From the NCBI RefSeq assembly GCF_027107535.1, contig NZ_CP114283.1, positions 4,836,001 through 4,900,000 on the forward strand: DNA of 64,000 nt. Direction: 5' to 3'. A program made the translations under genes and the position numbers. Source of the stretch: Streptomyces aurantiacus (GTDB lineage Bacteria > Actinomycetota > Actinomycetes > Streptomycetales > Streptomycetaceae). This document shows positions 43,501-51,567 of this stretch, in pieces (position 1 is the first letter of the stretch; each line of letters begins with the position of its first letter). The notes beneath the pieces are model-generated. The model had not been told where the DNA came from, made no database searches, and worked only from the letters and a program-made list of their open reading frames with translations.

Positions 43501-45054
43501 CTGGGCGTCGAACACGTGCTGGACTCACGCCGACTCGACTTCGCCGAGCAGGTCAAAGACCTCACCGGCGGAGCGGGCGTCGACGTGGTCCTCAACTCGC
43601 TCGCCGGGGAAGCCCTGGTACGCAGTGTGGGCCTGCTCAAGCCCCACGGCAGGTTCCTCGAACTCGGCAAGCGGGACTTCCTCCAGGACAGCTCGCTGCC
43701 ACTGGCCCCCTTCCTGCACAACCTGACCTTCTTCGGGGTTGATCTCTCCCCCATGATGAGCGGGCCCTCGCCCCTGATGGACCAGCACCTGAGCACCCTC
43801 ACCAAGGCCGTACACGCCGGTGACTACACGGCGCTGCCCTACCGCGGCTACCCCGCCCACCGCATCGACGAGGCGTTCACCAACCTCCAGCACTCCCGGC
43901 ACACCGGCAAGATCGTGGTCACCTTCGACGGCGACGTACCCGTACGCCGCCCTGCCGACCGGCCGGTACTGGACCCTGACGCCACCTATCTCATCACCGG
44001 CGGCCTCAGCGGATTCGGCGCCGCGACCGCACGCCACCTGGCCGCCCGGGGGGCGCGCCATCTCACCCTGCTCAGCCGCCGCGGCGAGAACGCACCGGAA
44101 GCCGCCCAGCTTCTGACCCACCTGCGCAGCTGCGGCACCCACGCGGCCGTCCATGCGGCGGACATCAGTGACGAAGCCGCACTACGCCGCGTGCTGGACG
44201 ACGTCGACACCTCCGGGCGCCGGCTGGCGGGCATCATCCACGCCGCCATGGTCCTCGATGACGCACCCCTGGCCGAGCTGAGCGACGACCGCCTGCGCGC
44301 GGTCCTCGCACCCAAGATGACCGGCGGCCTGCTCCTGGACGCTCTCACCCGCGAGCGCTCACCGGACTTCTTCGTCGTCTACAGCTCGGCGGCCGCCCTG
44401 GCAGGCAACATCGGGCAGGCGGCCTACGTCGCGGGCAACCTCGTCCTGGAGGGACTGGTCCGGGCCCGCCGAAACGCAGGTCTTCCCGCCCTTGCCGTCC
44501 AGTGGGGAGCCATCACCGACACCGGATACGTCCACCGCACCGGCCGCTCCGAGGAGATGACGGCGATCGGCCTCGGGCATCTCACCGCCGCCGACGCCCT
44601 CATCCGCCTGGACGAGCTGCTGAGCCACCCCGAGGCGGCCACCGCGGCCGTCGGCTTCTTTGACTGGGACAGGCTCCAGCAACACGTGATGCCCACCCTG
44701 ACCGCCCCCCGCACGGCCAGTCTCCTTCAGGGCCGGCGCGACATCGACACCGCCGACCAGTGGCGGGACACGCTGGCCGCCACCAGCCCCGCCGAGACCG
44801 TGCGCCTGGTTGAAGACAAACTCGCCGAACTCCTGGCCGTCGTCCTGCAGACGACCCCCGAGCGCATCGACCGCTCCCGCCGGCTGGACCTGCTCGGCGT
44901 CGACTCACTGATGGCCGTTGAGCTGGCCAGCGCGATCAGCAAGAGCATCGGATGCGACCTGCCCGTGGTGGAGCTGACCGGGGCCGGCCATTTGAGCGAC
45001 CTCGCACTGCGCGTCCTGGCCCGCCTGGGCAACCGCACCCACACCAGCAACTGA
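37525..45054 (+). CDS. Single-module type I PKS (KS-AT-DH-cMT-ER-KR-ACP)
   Basis: A 2509-residue synthase. KS: Cys193 (DTACSSA), His328 (EAHGTGT), His367 (NIGHMES). AT: Ser648 (GHSVGE) with YAFHTPAMD, suggesting malonyl-CoA. DH: His956 in HTVQGAVVWP and Asp1118 in VLDGALQAG. C-methyltransferase: ILEVGAGTGATTAAM near 1413. ER: LLVHGAAGGVGLAALQY near 1954. KR: YLITGGLSGFGAATARHL near 2155 with a later YSSAAA...QAAYVAGN. ACP: Ser2461 in LGVDSLMAVEL. All active-site motifs are present. GTG 37525 has TGGAG 8 bases upstream. The domain order is that of fungal highly reducing iterative synthases. With no second module or loading domain, iterative use is likely. Confidence 0.93.
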   Translation: MTVEIQAAEPLPGSVSGGLPGDAVAVVGVGLCLPGRIRTLDGLWAALEGERDLVGEVPADRFDTGAFVTAGAGRAGKSYTAAGGFLDDVASFDAGYFGIAPKEATRIDPQQRLLLECAVEAFDDAAIDPASLAGSDTAVVIGVSSHDYSDLQARRLRSYNPYTMGGSAACNTANRLSYVFDFQGPSNAVDTACSSALTAVHQACEALRTGRSPLAIAGGVNVLLSPAGFAGFSGASMLSPTGRCRPFSASADGYVRSEGAGVLLLKPLSAALADGDRMHALILASGINADGRTAGLALPSARSQAALLERVYASAGVRPSDVAYVEAHGTGTQAGDPVECEALGRALGAGRTGGPLLVGSVKSNIGHMESAAGVAGLLKGLLVLREGRIPPTLHGVPQNPAIDFAALGLEPVVEARPLPETGKRVVGVNSFGFGGANAHVVLAAPPAPAQASGQKTVGQGARLPVVVSARTSRALTDAAQDWAAHFEGQAQQHAEGAGRRFYDDAFTASRRRAGREQRIAVLADGALDAAAALRSAASGRPAAAVAVEEAVACGRVAFVFNGNGAQWVGMGAELLSGDAAFAAEVAAVDRELAPLLGWSVRAELAAPSDPRRWERTEVTQPLLFAVQVGVVAALAARGIEPVAAMGHSVGEVAAAYCAGALSRSQACRVVAERSRAQAATVGAGRMAAAGLGAEAARRLLADNGYAERLVVAAVNSDQDVTIAGEAEALEALGAQLDAEGVFFRDLGLDYAFHTPAMDGIQEPLAEALAGLRPDKCRIPLISTVTGRSVQGTELDAAYWWRNVREPVLFAEAAGVLVDEELQCDVLVEVGPHPVLSGYLRRVAADSAHSVAVVATLSRVQPGPTALDAALTRLLAVGAQVDWKVFFPQRGAVTALPAYPWQRERHWNGHPDWWLEESGQQPSTPVRQPLLGARQPVAHPAWRQQINPDALAWMADHTVQGAVVWPAAAYTDMALAAGLEVFDAPAEIMGLTFDRALTLPFDDPDMDVALSASLDSDGAFAVSSRSGGQQDWSEHASGRVRRLLRDQPPALAFGDIRSRLTGLLSPQEHYAACARAGLPYGPAFRPLTALHTGAQEILAEYAATMEAAPGHQAHPTVLDGALQAGMPLLAAVNDDSCPYLPSGIETVRCWHPMPEKGLVHVRARLVTPQEAVWDITVSDADGTVALELLGCRLRRFEAGGRTRPQQLTEVLRAAPLAGETARPAPLPAPADVFAACAQEMATLTATWTASPYDRFRTKVMEMTGHFAGAAVRELLPGAQAVTVEALIAAGADVKYTQLLRTLLGTATEHGVLRSEGPGRWRLAKEPTPEPLFAALFGDFPGEAATALAYGACGQHLARVLRGQSDPLELLFSDADSMANRFYDGAPILAYHGRLAATLMASTIARWPQDRPLRILEVGAGTGATTAAMLPHLPRERAHYTFTDISSAFFPQAKNRFAAYDFVDYRVLDLESDPVEQGFALSSFDLVVASNVLHATTDLAATLRRVADLLADGGHLLAVESHSHEALAPVFGLLDTFWSATDRELRPDGPLLAHDRWKDFLHECGFTGTAQTGETASFALSDHSVLLTARRPRSHAPAAAPRTEAVPGRRWLVGSLPGKRQDPGPAQSSVVAALHDRAPSAAVRTTSVDDTTASWKGLLCAEQPPTDLVLFTEEVTAASPAEATDAAVRHLAVFRALSAACKQRTDTRDLTVWLIATSSQTAVSAPPAAEHGGAWGGARTLANEHPELTVRRIALTGARGEGQHKELADRVVRELLARPEEDEVLLTPAGRFATVVRPLSPPVTGSASSSYTLTMDDPGLHYRLAWRPAEVPTPHAGEIVIAVAAAALNYRDIMIATGRVPAIASSRMPHTADVGLECAGVVSAVGPGVTHVAVGDRVAGLARGCFGAYALARADRVMPLPAEMCFAAASTLPVAFATVHHSLNHLARLAPGETLLVHGAAGGVGLAALQYARRTGARVIATAGTPAKRDLLRLLGVEHVLDSRRLDFAEQVKDLTGGAGVDVVLNSLAGEALVRSVGLLKPHGRFLELGKRDFLQDSSLPLAPFLHNLTFFGVDLSPMMSGPSPLMDQHLSTLTKAVHAGDYTALPYRGYPAHRIDEAFTNLQHSRHTGKIVVTFDGDVPVRRPADRPVLDPDATYLITGGLSGFGAATARHLAARGARHLTLLSRRGENAPEAAQLLTHLRSCGTHAAVHAADISDEAALRRVLDDVDTSGRRLAGIIHAAMVLDDAPLAELSDDRLRAVLAPKMTGGLLLDALTRERSPDFFVVYSSAAALAGNIGQAAYVAGNLVLEGLVRARRNAGLPALAVQWGAITDTGYVHRTGRSEEMTAIGLGHLTAADALIRLDELLSHPEAATAAVGFFDWDRLQQHVMPTLTAPRTASLLQGRRDIDTADQWRDTLAATSPAETVRLVEDKLAELLAVVLQTTPERIDRSRRLDLLGVDSLMAVELASAISKSIGCDLPVVELTGAGHLSDLALRVLARLGNRTHTSN

Positions 45055-45060
45055 ACTCCC

Positions 45061-45093
45061 CCCGGGGCTGCACCGACCCGGTGCGGCCCCGGG
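45061..45093 (+). terminator. Strong hairpin between PKS and thioesterase genes
   Basis: CCCGGGGCTGCACC and GGTGCGGCCCCGGG form a 14-bp stem with one mismatch around a short loop, 6 bases after the PKS stop. It may attenuate read-through or protect the PKS message 3' end while letting some transcription continue to the thioesterase and exporter. Confidence 0.55.
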
Positions 45094-45121
45094 CCCGCTC
45101 CTCCTGAACGGACACACAACC

Positions 45122-45910
45122 GTGACATCGCACCGTGCCCACCCCGGGCAGCCTTCCCTGGCCTCGCTCACCGATCGGCCCGCCGCCGCACTGCGACTGC
45201 TGTGCCTGCCGCCCGCAGGCTGCGGCCCCAGCTTCTACCGCCCCTGGGCAGAGCATCTGCCCGAATCCGTAGACCTGTGGGCCATCCGGCTGCCCGGCCG
45301 CGGCGCTCTCGCCGACCAGGCATCCCTAACGGACCCTCACCACACCACCACGGTCCTCGCAGACCTGATCCACCAGAGCGACGACGACCGGCCGTTCGCA
45401 CTGTTCGGCCACAGCCTCGGCGCCCTGCTCGCCTACGAGACCACGCGCGCCCTGGTCCGTGCCCGCCACCGCACGCCCGTGCTGCTCGCACTCTCCGCCC
45501 TGCCCGCACCCCATCTGGACGCCTTCGTCACCGCACTGTCCGCGGTCCTGCTGGACGGAAGGCAAGGCGCCGCCAGGCTCCTTGGCCCCATCCCCGACGA
45601 ACTCCTGAACGAACCCCAGATCCTCGCCGCCGCCTACACCCCGATCCTCGCGGACCTGCTTCTCGCCCTGCAGTACCGACACCAGCCCGAACCGCTGCTG
45701 GACCTCCCCGTCGCCGTGTACGGCGGCCAGGACGATCCGATCGCTCCCATGGAACGACTGCGTACCTGGGGCGACCTCACCACTCAGCCCGTTTCCCCAC
45801 GGCTCTTCCCCGGCGCCCACAGCTACCCCGACCAACAGATCCGCGCCCTGACCGACCGGCTGTGCAAGGACCTGCACGCCGCCGCCCGCTACGCCGTGGC
45901 GACACCATGA
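45122..45910 (+). CDS. Type II thioesterase
   Basis: A 262-residue alpha/beta hydrolase. LRLLCLPPAGCGPSFYRPWA opens the typical thioesterase fold; the nucleophile is in FALFGHSLGALLAYE, the acid is in VYGGQDDPIAP and the histidine in FPGAHSYPDQQ. GTG 45122 is preceded by CTCCTGAACGG, a weak site. Following a PKS that lacks its own TE domain, it may hydrolyse the finished chain from the ACP or edit stalled intermediates. Its stop overlaps the exporter start (ATGA). Confidence 0.9.
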   Translation: MTSHRAHPGQPSLASLTDRPAAALRLLCLPPAGCGPSFYRPWAEHLPESVDLWAIRLPGRGALADQASLTDPHHTTTVLADLIHQSDDDRPFALFGHSLGALLAYETTRALVRARHRTPVLLALSALPAPHLDAFVTALSAVLLDGRQGAARLLGPIPDELLNEPQILAAAYTPILADLLLALQYRHQPEPLLDLPVAVYGGQDDPIAPMERLRTWGDLTTQPVSPRLFPGAHSYPDQQIRALTDRLCKDLHAAARYAVATP

Positions 45911-47478
45911 ACATTGAGGTGACACGCACGAGCGAGGTTCGCCGCTGGGCGGCGACACTCACCGTGTGCCTGGGCCTGTTCCTTCTCGCCATCGACCTGA
46001 CCGTCCTGAACGTCGCCGTCCCCGACCTCCACACCGATCTCCAGCCCTCGATGTCACAGATCCAATGGATCATCGACGGCTACGCCCTCGTCCTCGGCGG
46101 ATGCGTGCTGGCCACCGGCTCACTGACCGACCGCATCGGACGCCGCCGGGCTTTCACCACCGGACTCCTGCTGTGCGCCACGGCCTCACTCCTCGGAGCC
46201 CTCGCGCAGGAACCGGAGCAAGTCATCGCGGCCCGGGGAGCCATGGGAGCCGGCGCCGCCCTGCTCATGCCCGCCACGCTGTCCATCATCCACCAGCTCT
46301 TCCCCGAGCCCGAGCTACGGCGCCGTGCGATCGCCCTGTGGACGGCAGTGATCGGCGTCGGGGGATTGACCGGACCAGTACTCGGCGGCTGGCTCGTCGA
46401 ACACTTCTCCTGGCGCGCCGCATTCTGGATCAACCTGCCCGTCGCGGCCATCGCCATCACGCTCGCCCTGATCCTCGTACCGGAGTCGCGCGCACCGCAC
46501 ACCCCCATCGACTGGCCCAGCATCGTCCTGTCCGCCGCCGGCCTCCTCACACTCGTCTGGGCGTTCATCGAAAGCCCCACCCACGGCTGGACCAGCACGC
46601 CCGTCCTGACCGCCTTCGGCGCAGCAGCCCTCCTGCTCACAGGCTTCATCGTGCGCCAGCACCACGCCCGGTTCCCGATGCTTCCCATCCCCCTGCTGCG
46701 TATCCCATCGATCAGCATGGGTGCCGCGGCACTGGCACTGATGTCCTTCGCCTGCTTCGGAGCGCTGTTCGTCGTCACCCTCTACCTGCAAGGCGTACTG
46801 GGCTACACCCCCTGGCAGGCCGGGGTCCGGACCCTCCCGCTCCCTGCCGGGCTCGTACTGGGAGCGGCTGCTGCCCTGCCGCTCGGAGCCCGGTGGGGAA
46901 ACCGCCTGCCGATCGTCACAGGCTTGCTCATCACCACAGCCTCGTTCGCCATTCTGGCGACCACAAGCGCCACCTCCGGCTACGGTCATCTGATCGCCTT
47001 CCAGGCCGTCGCCGGCGCAGGAGCCGGACTGACCGTCGCAGCGGCAACGGAAACGGTCATGGGCGCCACCCCCGGCGAACAGGCCGGCCTCGGCTCAGCC
47101 ATCAACGACGCCACGCGCCAAGTCGGATCCGCCCTGGGCGTGGCCGTACAGGGGTCCCTCCTGGCCACCCTCTACAGCGACCGGCTCAGCGACCGGCTCA
47201 CCGGTACCGACATGCCCGCGCAGCTCGCCCGGGCCGCCACCGAAAACGTCCTCGCCCCGCATACCCTCGCGCCCCGCCTGCCAAGTCCCACACGCGAGCA
47301 CCTCCTCACAGCAGCCCGTGAGTCCTTCACCGAAGGACTCACAGCCACCGCCCTCCTCGCCGGACTAGTCACCCTCCTCACTGCCGCAGCAGCTGCCTAC
47401 TGGCTGCCCACCCGCCCCACACACCTGCACCCCCAACCAGCTGCCCCCGCCCAACCGGCAGCCTTGAACAATCTGTGA
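45907..47478 (+). CDS. DHA2-type MFS drug/metabolite exporter
   Basis: A 523-residue membrane protein with 14 predicted helices. LFLLAIDLTVLNVAVPDLHT is the motif of DHA2 drug:H+ antiporters, followed by GSLTDRIGRRRAF (motif A), LMPATLSIIHQLFP and GPVLGGWLVEHFSWRAAFWI (motif C). ATG 45907 overlaps the thioesterase stop by four bases, so PKS-TE-exporter appear to form one transcription unit. The most natural role is export of, and self-protection from, the polyketide. Confidence 0.9.
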   Translation: MNIEVTRTSEVRRWAATLTVCLGLFLLAIDLTVLNVAVPDLHTDLQPSMSQIQWIIDGYALVLGGCVLATGSLTDRIGRRRAFTTGLLLCATASLLGALAQEPEQVIAARGAMGAGAALLMPATLSIIHQLFPEPELRRRAIALWTAVIGVGGLTGPVLGGWLVEHFSWRAAFWINLPVAAIAITLALILVPESRAPHTPIDWPSIVLSAAGLLTLVWAFIESPTHGWTSTPVLTAFGAAALLLTGFIVRQHHARFPMLPIPLLRIPSISMGAAALALMSFACFGALFVVTLYLQGVLGYTPWQAGVRTLPLPAGLVLGAAAALPLGARWGNRLPIVTGLLITTASFAILATTSATSGYGHLIAFQAVAGAGAGLTVAAATETVMGATPGEQAGLGSAINDATRQVGSALGVAVQGSLLATLYSDRLSDRLTGTDMPAQLARAATENVLAPHTLAPRLPSPTREHLLTAARESFTEGLTATALLAGLVTLLTAAAAAYWLPTRPTHLHPQPAAPAQPAALNNL

Positions 47479-47607
47479 GGTTCAGCTCGCCGTCTCCATC
47501 CAGGGGACGAAAAGCAATACCGGACAGGGCGATCAACTGTCCGCCCGCAGGAACCTGAAATGACCGCTCACCCAGACGGCCCGCCGTCCGCGGAGATACG
47601 AGCCATA

Positions 47608-47647
47608 GAAAAGCCCGGCCGGTAGTAACGGCCCGGCCGGGCTTTTC
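47608..47647. terminator. Bidirectional hairpin terminator
   Basis: GAAAAGCCCGGCCGG (47608-47622) pairs perfectly with CCGGCCGGGCTTTTC (47633-47647). Flanking A and T runs make it a good intrinsic terminator on both strands, shared by the exporter operon and the convergent cold-shock gene. Confidence 0.85.
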
Positions 47648-47695
47648 ACAGGACGAGTGCCAATGAGGCGGCGGCGCCAGCTGAAGAGGCGTACG

Positions 47696-47899
47696 TCAGG
47701 CGGGGGTGATGTTCTCCGCCTGGGGGCCCTTTTGGCCCTGGGTGACATCGAAGTTCACCTTCTGGCCTTCCTGAAGCTCGCGGAAGCCCTGGGCGGAGAT
47801 GTTCGAGTAGTGGGCGAAGACGTCCGGACCGCCGCCGTCCTGCTCGATGAAGCCGAAACCCTTTTCGGCGTTGAACCACTTAACGATGCCGCTGGCCAT
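47696..47899 (-). CDS. Cold-shock domain protein (CspA family)
   Basis: A 67-residue OB-fold nucleic-acid-binding protein. [20 protein letters not shown] contains RNP1 (KGFGFI), and DVFAHYSNI is RNP2-like (usually DVFVHFS/Y). The remainder is [23 protein letters not shown] 47899 has GGAGG upstream. It acts as an RNA chaperone in the cytoplasm. A GC-rich hairpin lies about 90 bases upstream of the start in the likely leader. Confidence 0.93.
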   Translation of the reverse strand: MASGIVKWFNAEKGFGFIEQDGGGPDVFAHYSNISAQGFRELQEGQKVNFDVTQGQKGPQAENITPA

Positions 47900-47990
47900 G
47901 TGTCCTCCAAGGGGACTCGAAATCGGTCCCGCACCGTGCGGGGAACCGGAGGTGATCGCCCTGGTCCTCAGACTGGTGAACAACGAAAAT

Positions 47991-48016
47991 CGCCCGTGAA
48001 GGTGTGCTCACGGGCG
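47991..48016 (-). terminator. Hairpin upstream of the cold-shock gene
   Basis: CGCCCGTGA (47991-47999) and TCACGGGCG (48008-48016) form a perfect 9-bp stem. Read on the minus strand it is followed by ATTTTCGTTGTT, terminator-like. It could end an upstream transcript or act as an attenuator in the cold-shock leader. Confidence 0.5.
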
Positions 48017-48452
48017 ACCGGTACTTCGAACCATGACAGCTACCGCAGACGCTACACGCACTGTCCTGCTCGCACCACAAGAACACTCATCCGCCGGGGC
48101 ACGCGTCCCGGCGAAGCAGACCGGACTGGCTTGGGCGGCAGGACGGCTTTGACGTGGCACCTCCACCGGCAGGCGGACCACCGCGTTGCGTCGCCCTGGC
48201 CCGGGCGCCGGGCAGCCTTCTGACGGGAGTGCCCGGATTTTGGCGCATATCTCACACTCTTCGTATGCCTAGCGGGGTGGCGGCCGGCTTCGGCATCAGG
48301 GTGGTCGCGGCGATCATGGGCGTGGCCGGAGCCCGAAGGTGTGGACGACGTTGCCCGGGACGCTTCAGAGTCCCGGGCAACGTGCGTGAGCGGCGGGTAC
48401 CGGGAGACCGCGGTACCTCGCGCAGGCTGCCGGACTCCTCGCCCTTTTGCGC

Positions 48453-48951
48453 TCAGCTGCCCGATCCGTACGGTGCGTTCGCACCTGAACTGTTCGGCAG
48501 AGCACGAACATTCGACGGCGTGGCCAAGACATCGCGAAGCCGCTCGATCTCCATCCGCTGGGCGGCGATCTGCGACAGAGCCCGCTCCCTGAAGTCGGTG
48601 AGCCCATCGATCTGCGCGTCACACGCGGCGAGGCGTTCCTTCAGTCCGGATACCTGTTCCCTGAGGCGCTCGATCTGTGCAGCCCGCGGGTCCGGAATCA
48701 CGCCCGTTTCCCCAAGCTCGGTCAACCGGCGTTCGAACTCCTCCGCCAGGTGTTGGTAGGGGCCAGACCGCGGCGAGCCGTCGCGGTTCTTCTTGGGATA
48801 GAAGCCGGTGCGGGGCGACCCTGGCCTGGGTCGCGAGGGTTTTGATGTCGCACTTGCCGCCCGAGGGAACGTCACCGGCAAGGAGCCGTTCCATGACGTG
48901 CCGGATGGCCGTCTCGTTGTTCCGCCGGGTCTCGTCGCTGATGCGGGCCAC
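48453..48951 (-). pseudogene. TnpC-like (DUF6262) accessory recombination protein, frameshifted
   Basis: From GTG 48951 one frame reads ARISDETRRNNETAIRHVME then LLAGDVPSGGKCDIKTLATQ. Near 48815 it shifts to RTGFYPKKNRDGSPRSGPYQ, HLAEEFERRLTELGE and then a coiled coil (IERLREQVSGLKERLAACDA) to the stop. This is the third protein of Tn554-like TnpABC recombinase modules. Its start overlaps the stop of the recombinase gene. Confidence 0.6.
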
Positions 48952-48952
48952 G

Positions 48953-50614
48953 TCATGCCCCCGTTCCGCAGAGGGCGTCGATCTCGGCCAGCACCCGTTC
49001 ATCGCGGGCGAGTTCCGTACTCAGCCGGGTCCTTTCCGTCCGCCGTGCGCGTCCGATGGTGGCGATGAAGACCTTCTTGCTTTCGGCGCTGGCCGCCCAC
49101 ACCGGGCGGTGCCCGGCATGGTGAGTGGCCTGGGGACACCGCGCTGAATCGCACATGCCGATCAAGGGCTCTGTCGCCCCACGGGCGTGGGCCCCTGCGA
49201 GCTTGAGGCACAGCGCCTTGGACGGATCGAGGAACCAGCAGTAGTTCACCGGCCCCAGGTGCAGGGACTTGGCCCGCTTGGCGAGCAGGTTCGTCACCTC
49301 CTGGTCGCTGCGCTTGATGTTCGGCGCCCCTGAGGAATCCAGCTGTTCGTCGACGAACGCGAAGAAGTCCAGGAGGTCGCTGGCGCCAGGCCCCGCAGGC
49401 CGGATACCGTTCCGGTAGTCGTGGAAAGCGTCGAGGGCGACGCGCACCTTGTGCTCCCGCTCCTCTTGGCCGAACTCGGCCATCAGCACCGATTGGGCCC
49501 CACCGGGGCAGTCCGCATAGCCCTCCGTGGTGACCACGGAAATGTGCTTGAGATGGATCTTGGCGGCCAGCAGACCACCGGGCCGGTGCGCCATTTCCAC
49601 CGCGAGGGTTCTCCGTAGCATCCGCAGACTGACCGGCACCTCGGGGATCGGCGCCAGCCCAAGCCGACGGCCCTTTGGGCCATTGACCCGAGTCAGGAAC
49701 CATTCGTACGGGGTGAAGAAGGAGAGCGACTTGAACAGGTGACCGTCGTTCTTCACCCGGTCAGCGAGCGAGGCGGCGACCTCGGCGGTATCATACGCCT
49801 GCTTGATGGTCACCCACTGATCGTATTCACCACCCAGCTTCCGGCCCTTGATGACCTTGCCCTTCAGACGGTAGCGGCCGCGGCCCTCGCCGAGCTGTTC
49901 GGGAGGCAGGCGGCAGTCGAGGGTCAGCTCAGCCAGTTCGCTCTTCCGCATTCCGGTCAGTGCAGCGAGCGCGATAAGGCAGGCGGTGCGGGCCCGGGAG
50001 AGCTGCAGTCGGGCCTCGGTGGTGTTCATCGGCAGGGTCCAGGGGATACTGCCCCGTCCGTCCGCTCGATCCACCAGGGCGGCTGTCCGGCCCCAGCGTT
50101 TGGACAGGCCCACTTCCCTGACGGCCTTCTCCAGGTGGCCGCGCAGCGTGGGTAGCCACGTGTAGTGGAAGGCGCGCCGTCCACTCTCGTGGGCGAGGGA
50201 GATCAGGTTCACCCGGAGCAGCGGATCGTCCGGATCCCAGCCGTCCGCCAGCGGCTCGGCTACGACGTGATCGAGGGCGACATCGAACGGATCGCCCTCC
50301 TGTACGTGGCGGTCGATGGCCTGCAGGACCTCGACCCTCCAGTCCGGACGCTCCCGGTTGTTGCGGCCCGGGCGGTTCGGCACCATCTCCTGCAACTGCT
50401 GCTGCAGCTCCCTGACGTGCGGCGCCAGCACCTCCACCACGTACAGGGCCGCCGCGACGAGCGGTTGGAAGACGTCGTTGCTCAGCGGCGGTGTCGTGTT
50501 GCCCATCCGACGGACCATTCCCGCGACGGAGTACGCCGTGCGTCGCCCCCACGGACGGAAGGCCGGCACGTAGCGGGGAGCAGGAGCCGCTGCACCCGCA
50601 CCAAATTCCGGCAC
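48953..50614 (-). CDS. Tyrosine recombinase of the Tn554 TnpB type, N-terminally altered
   Basis: Up to 553 residues. Catalytic boxes: ALTGMRKSELAELTLDCRLP (Arg I), SLRMLRRTLAVEMAH (box II Arg), LKHISVVTTEGYADCPGG (His/Tyr region). A C-terminal zinc-like block (MCDSARCPQATHHAGH) is typical of this family. The first ~35 residues are arbitrary, and family members are usually longer at the N-terminus, so the 5' end has probably been replaced near 50.6 kb. The TnpA partner is absent, which makes transposition unlikely. Confidence 0.65.
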   Translation of the reverse strand: MPEFGAGAAAPAPRYVPAFRPWGRRTAYSVAGMVRRMGNTTPPLSNDVFQPLVAAALYVVEVLAPHVRELQQQLQEMVPNRPGRNNRERPDWRVEVLQAIDRHVQEGDPFDVALDHVVAEPLADGWDPDDPLLRVNLISLAHESGRRAFHYTWLPTLRGHLEKAVREVGLSKRWGRTAALVDRADGRGSIPWTLPMNTTEARLQLSRARTACLIALAALTGMRKSELAELTLDCRLPPEQLGEGRGRYRLKGKVIKGRKLGGEYDQWVTIKQAYDTAEVAASLADRVKNDGHLFKSLSFFTPYEWFLTRVNGPKGRRLGLAPIPEVPVSLRMLRRTLAVEMAHRPGGLLAAKIHLKHISVVTTEGYADCPGGAQSVLMAEFGQEEREHKVRVALDAFHDYRNGIRPAGPGASDLLDFFAFVDEQLDSSGAPNIKRSDQEVTNLLAKRAKSLHLGPVNYCWFLDPSKALCLKLAGAHARGATEPLIGMCDSARCPQATHHAGHRPVWAASAESKKVFIATIGRARRTERTRLSTELARDERVLAEIDALCGTGA

Positions 50615-50639
50615 ACGGGACCATCCCCGCAGGTGGTCC

Positions 50640-50872
50640 GCGCCATGATCGACGGTTTGCGGGCGATGCTGGAGCAGGCGTTGCTGGCAGCGGGAGCCGG
50701 TAAGCAGGAGGCGGCAGAGCTGGCGTTGTGCACGCTGGCGACGAACAAATCTCTGGCGGTGCTGAGACGTGCCGGCTTCTCGGGCGAAGACCTGGCGACC
50801 GTCGCGGCAGCCGCCGCTAAAAATGCCAAGGCTCTGCCGAATCTACCGGCCGAACCGTCGAGGCCGCGATAG
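50640..50872 (+). pseudogene. C-terminal coding fragment of unknown family
   Basis: RAMIDGLRAMLEQALLAAGA then GKQEAAELALCTLATNKSLA and VLRRAGFSGEDLATVAAAAA is well-ordered helical coding sequence ending in a stop at 50872. The upstream part is cut at the junction with the recombinase gene. I do not recognise the family. Confidence 0.3.
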
Positions 50873-50883
50873 GACATCGTTTC

Positions 50884-51480
50884 TTATGGCTGTGATGAGG
50901 ACTGGGCGGCTTTAGGGAAGCCCAGTTCATCCAGCAGCGCGTCGAACAGCTCCTCTACGAAGGTCTCCCGTGCACGTAGCAGTTCCTCGATCCGGGACTG
51001 CTGCGCCGTGGTCTGGACACCAGCTGCTGTAGCCCACGCAAGAGCACCTTCGGCGTCGGCCGGCACCTCCGCATCGAGCTCTGCGCGCTTGCGTCCGATG
51101 GCTTCTTCGAACTCCGGGGTGGCTATCCACAGGCTCACGTCGTCTACGTCCTCGGGGTCCTCGACGAGGAGAGCAGCGGCGTTTTCCAGGTTGAGCCATG
51201 CCTGCCAGCGGTGCCCACCGGTGTTGAGGCCGGTCACGAGGGCGATGCTGCTGTCGGAGACATCAGCGACGCAGGCCGGCGCGCCGGTCCATTCGACCAA
51301 GGTGGGCAGGTGCTCGTCCTCCCAGATGCCTTGCTCCAATTGCAGGGTCTGCCAGCCGCCTGGTCGCGGCTGCCACGCGTACACGTTGTCCCTCAGCCCT
51401 GGACCGGTGCTGCCGAACAGGGGTGCTTCCAGCAGGGGGCGCTCGCTGCGCGCAAAGACCAGATGACCGGAAAAGCCCAT
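50884..51480 (-). CDS. Hypothetical protein of unknown function
   Basis: A 198-residue soluble, acidic protein: MGFSGHLVFARSERPLLEAP, later GGWQTLQLEQGIWEDEHLPT and LVEWTGAPACVADVSDSSIA. ATG 51480 is preceded by AGGAGG. Proteins of this type are widespread in Streptomyces, but I know of no function. The C-terminal ~60 residues are helical (IEELLRARETFVEELFDALL). No catalytic motif is visible. Confidence 0.65.
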   Translation of the reverse strand: MGFSGHLVFARSERPLLEAPLFGSTGPGLRDNVYAWQPRPGGWQTLQLEQGIWEDEHLPTLVEWTGAPACVADVSDSSIALVTGLNTGGHRWQAWLNLENAAALLVEDPEDVDDVSLWIATPEFEEAIGRKRAELDAEVPADAEGALAWATAAGVQTTAQQSRIEELLRARETFVEELFDALLDELGFPKAAQSSSQP

Positions 51481-51567
51481 GGAACCTCCTCGTCGAATAC
51501 CAGCGCACCCTACGAGCCGTCACTGACACCACCGGTGCTGGCCGACTGTTGATCCCGATCGATTGGT

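Noticed and set aside
45202..45906. Apparent N-terminal extension of the exporter
   Set aside because: This part of the frame overlaps the thioesterase gene and is arginine/proline-rich; the exporter N-terminus begins at ATG 45907.
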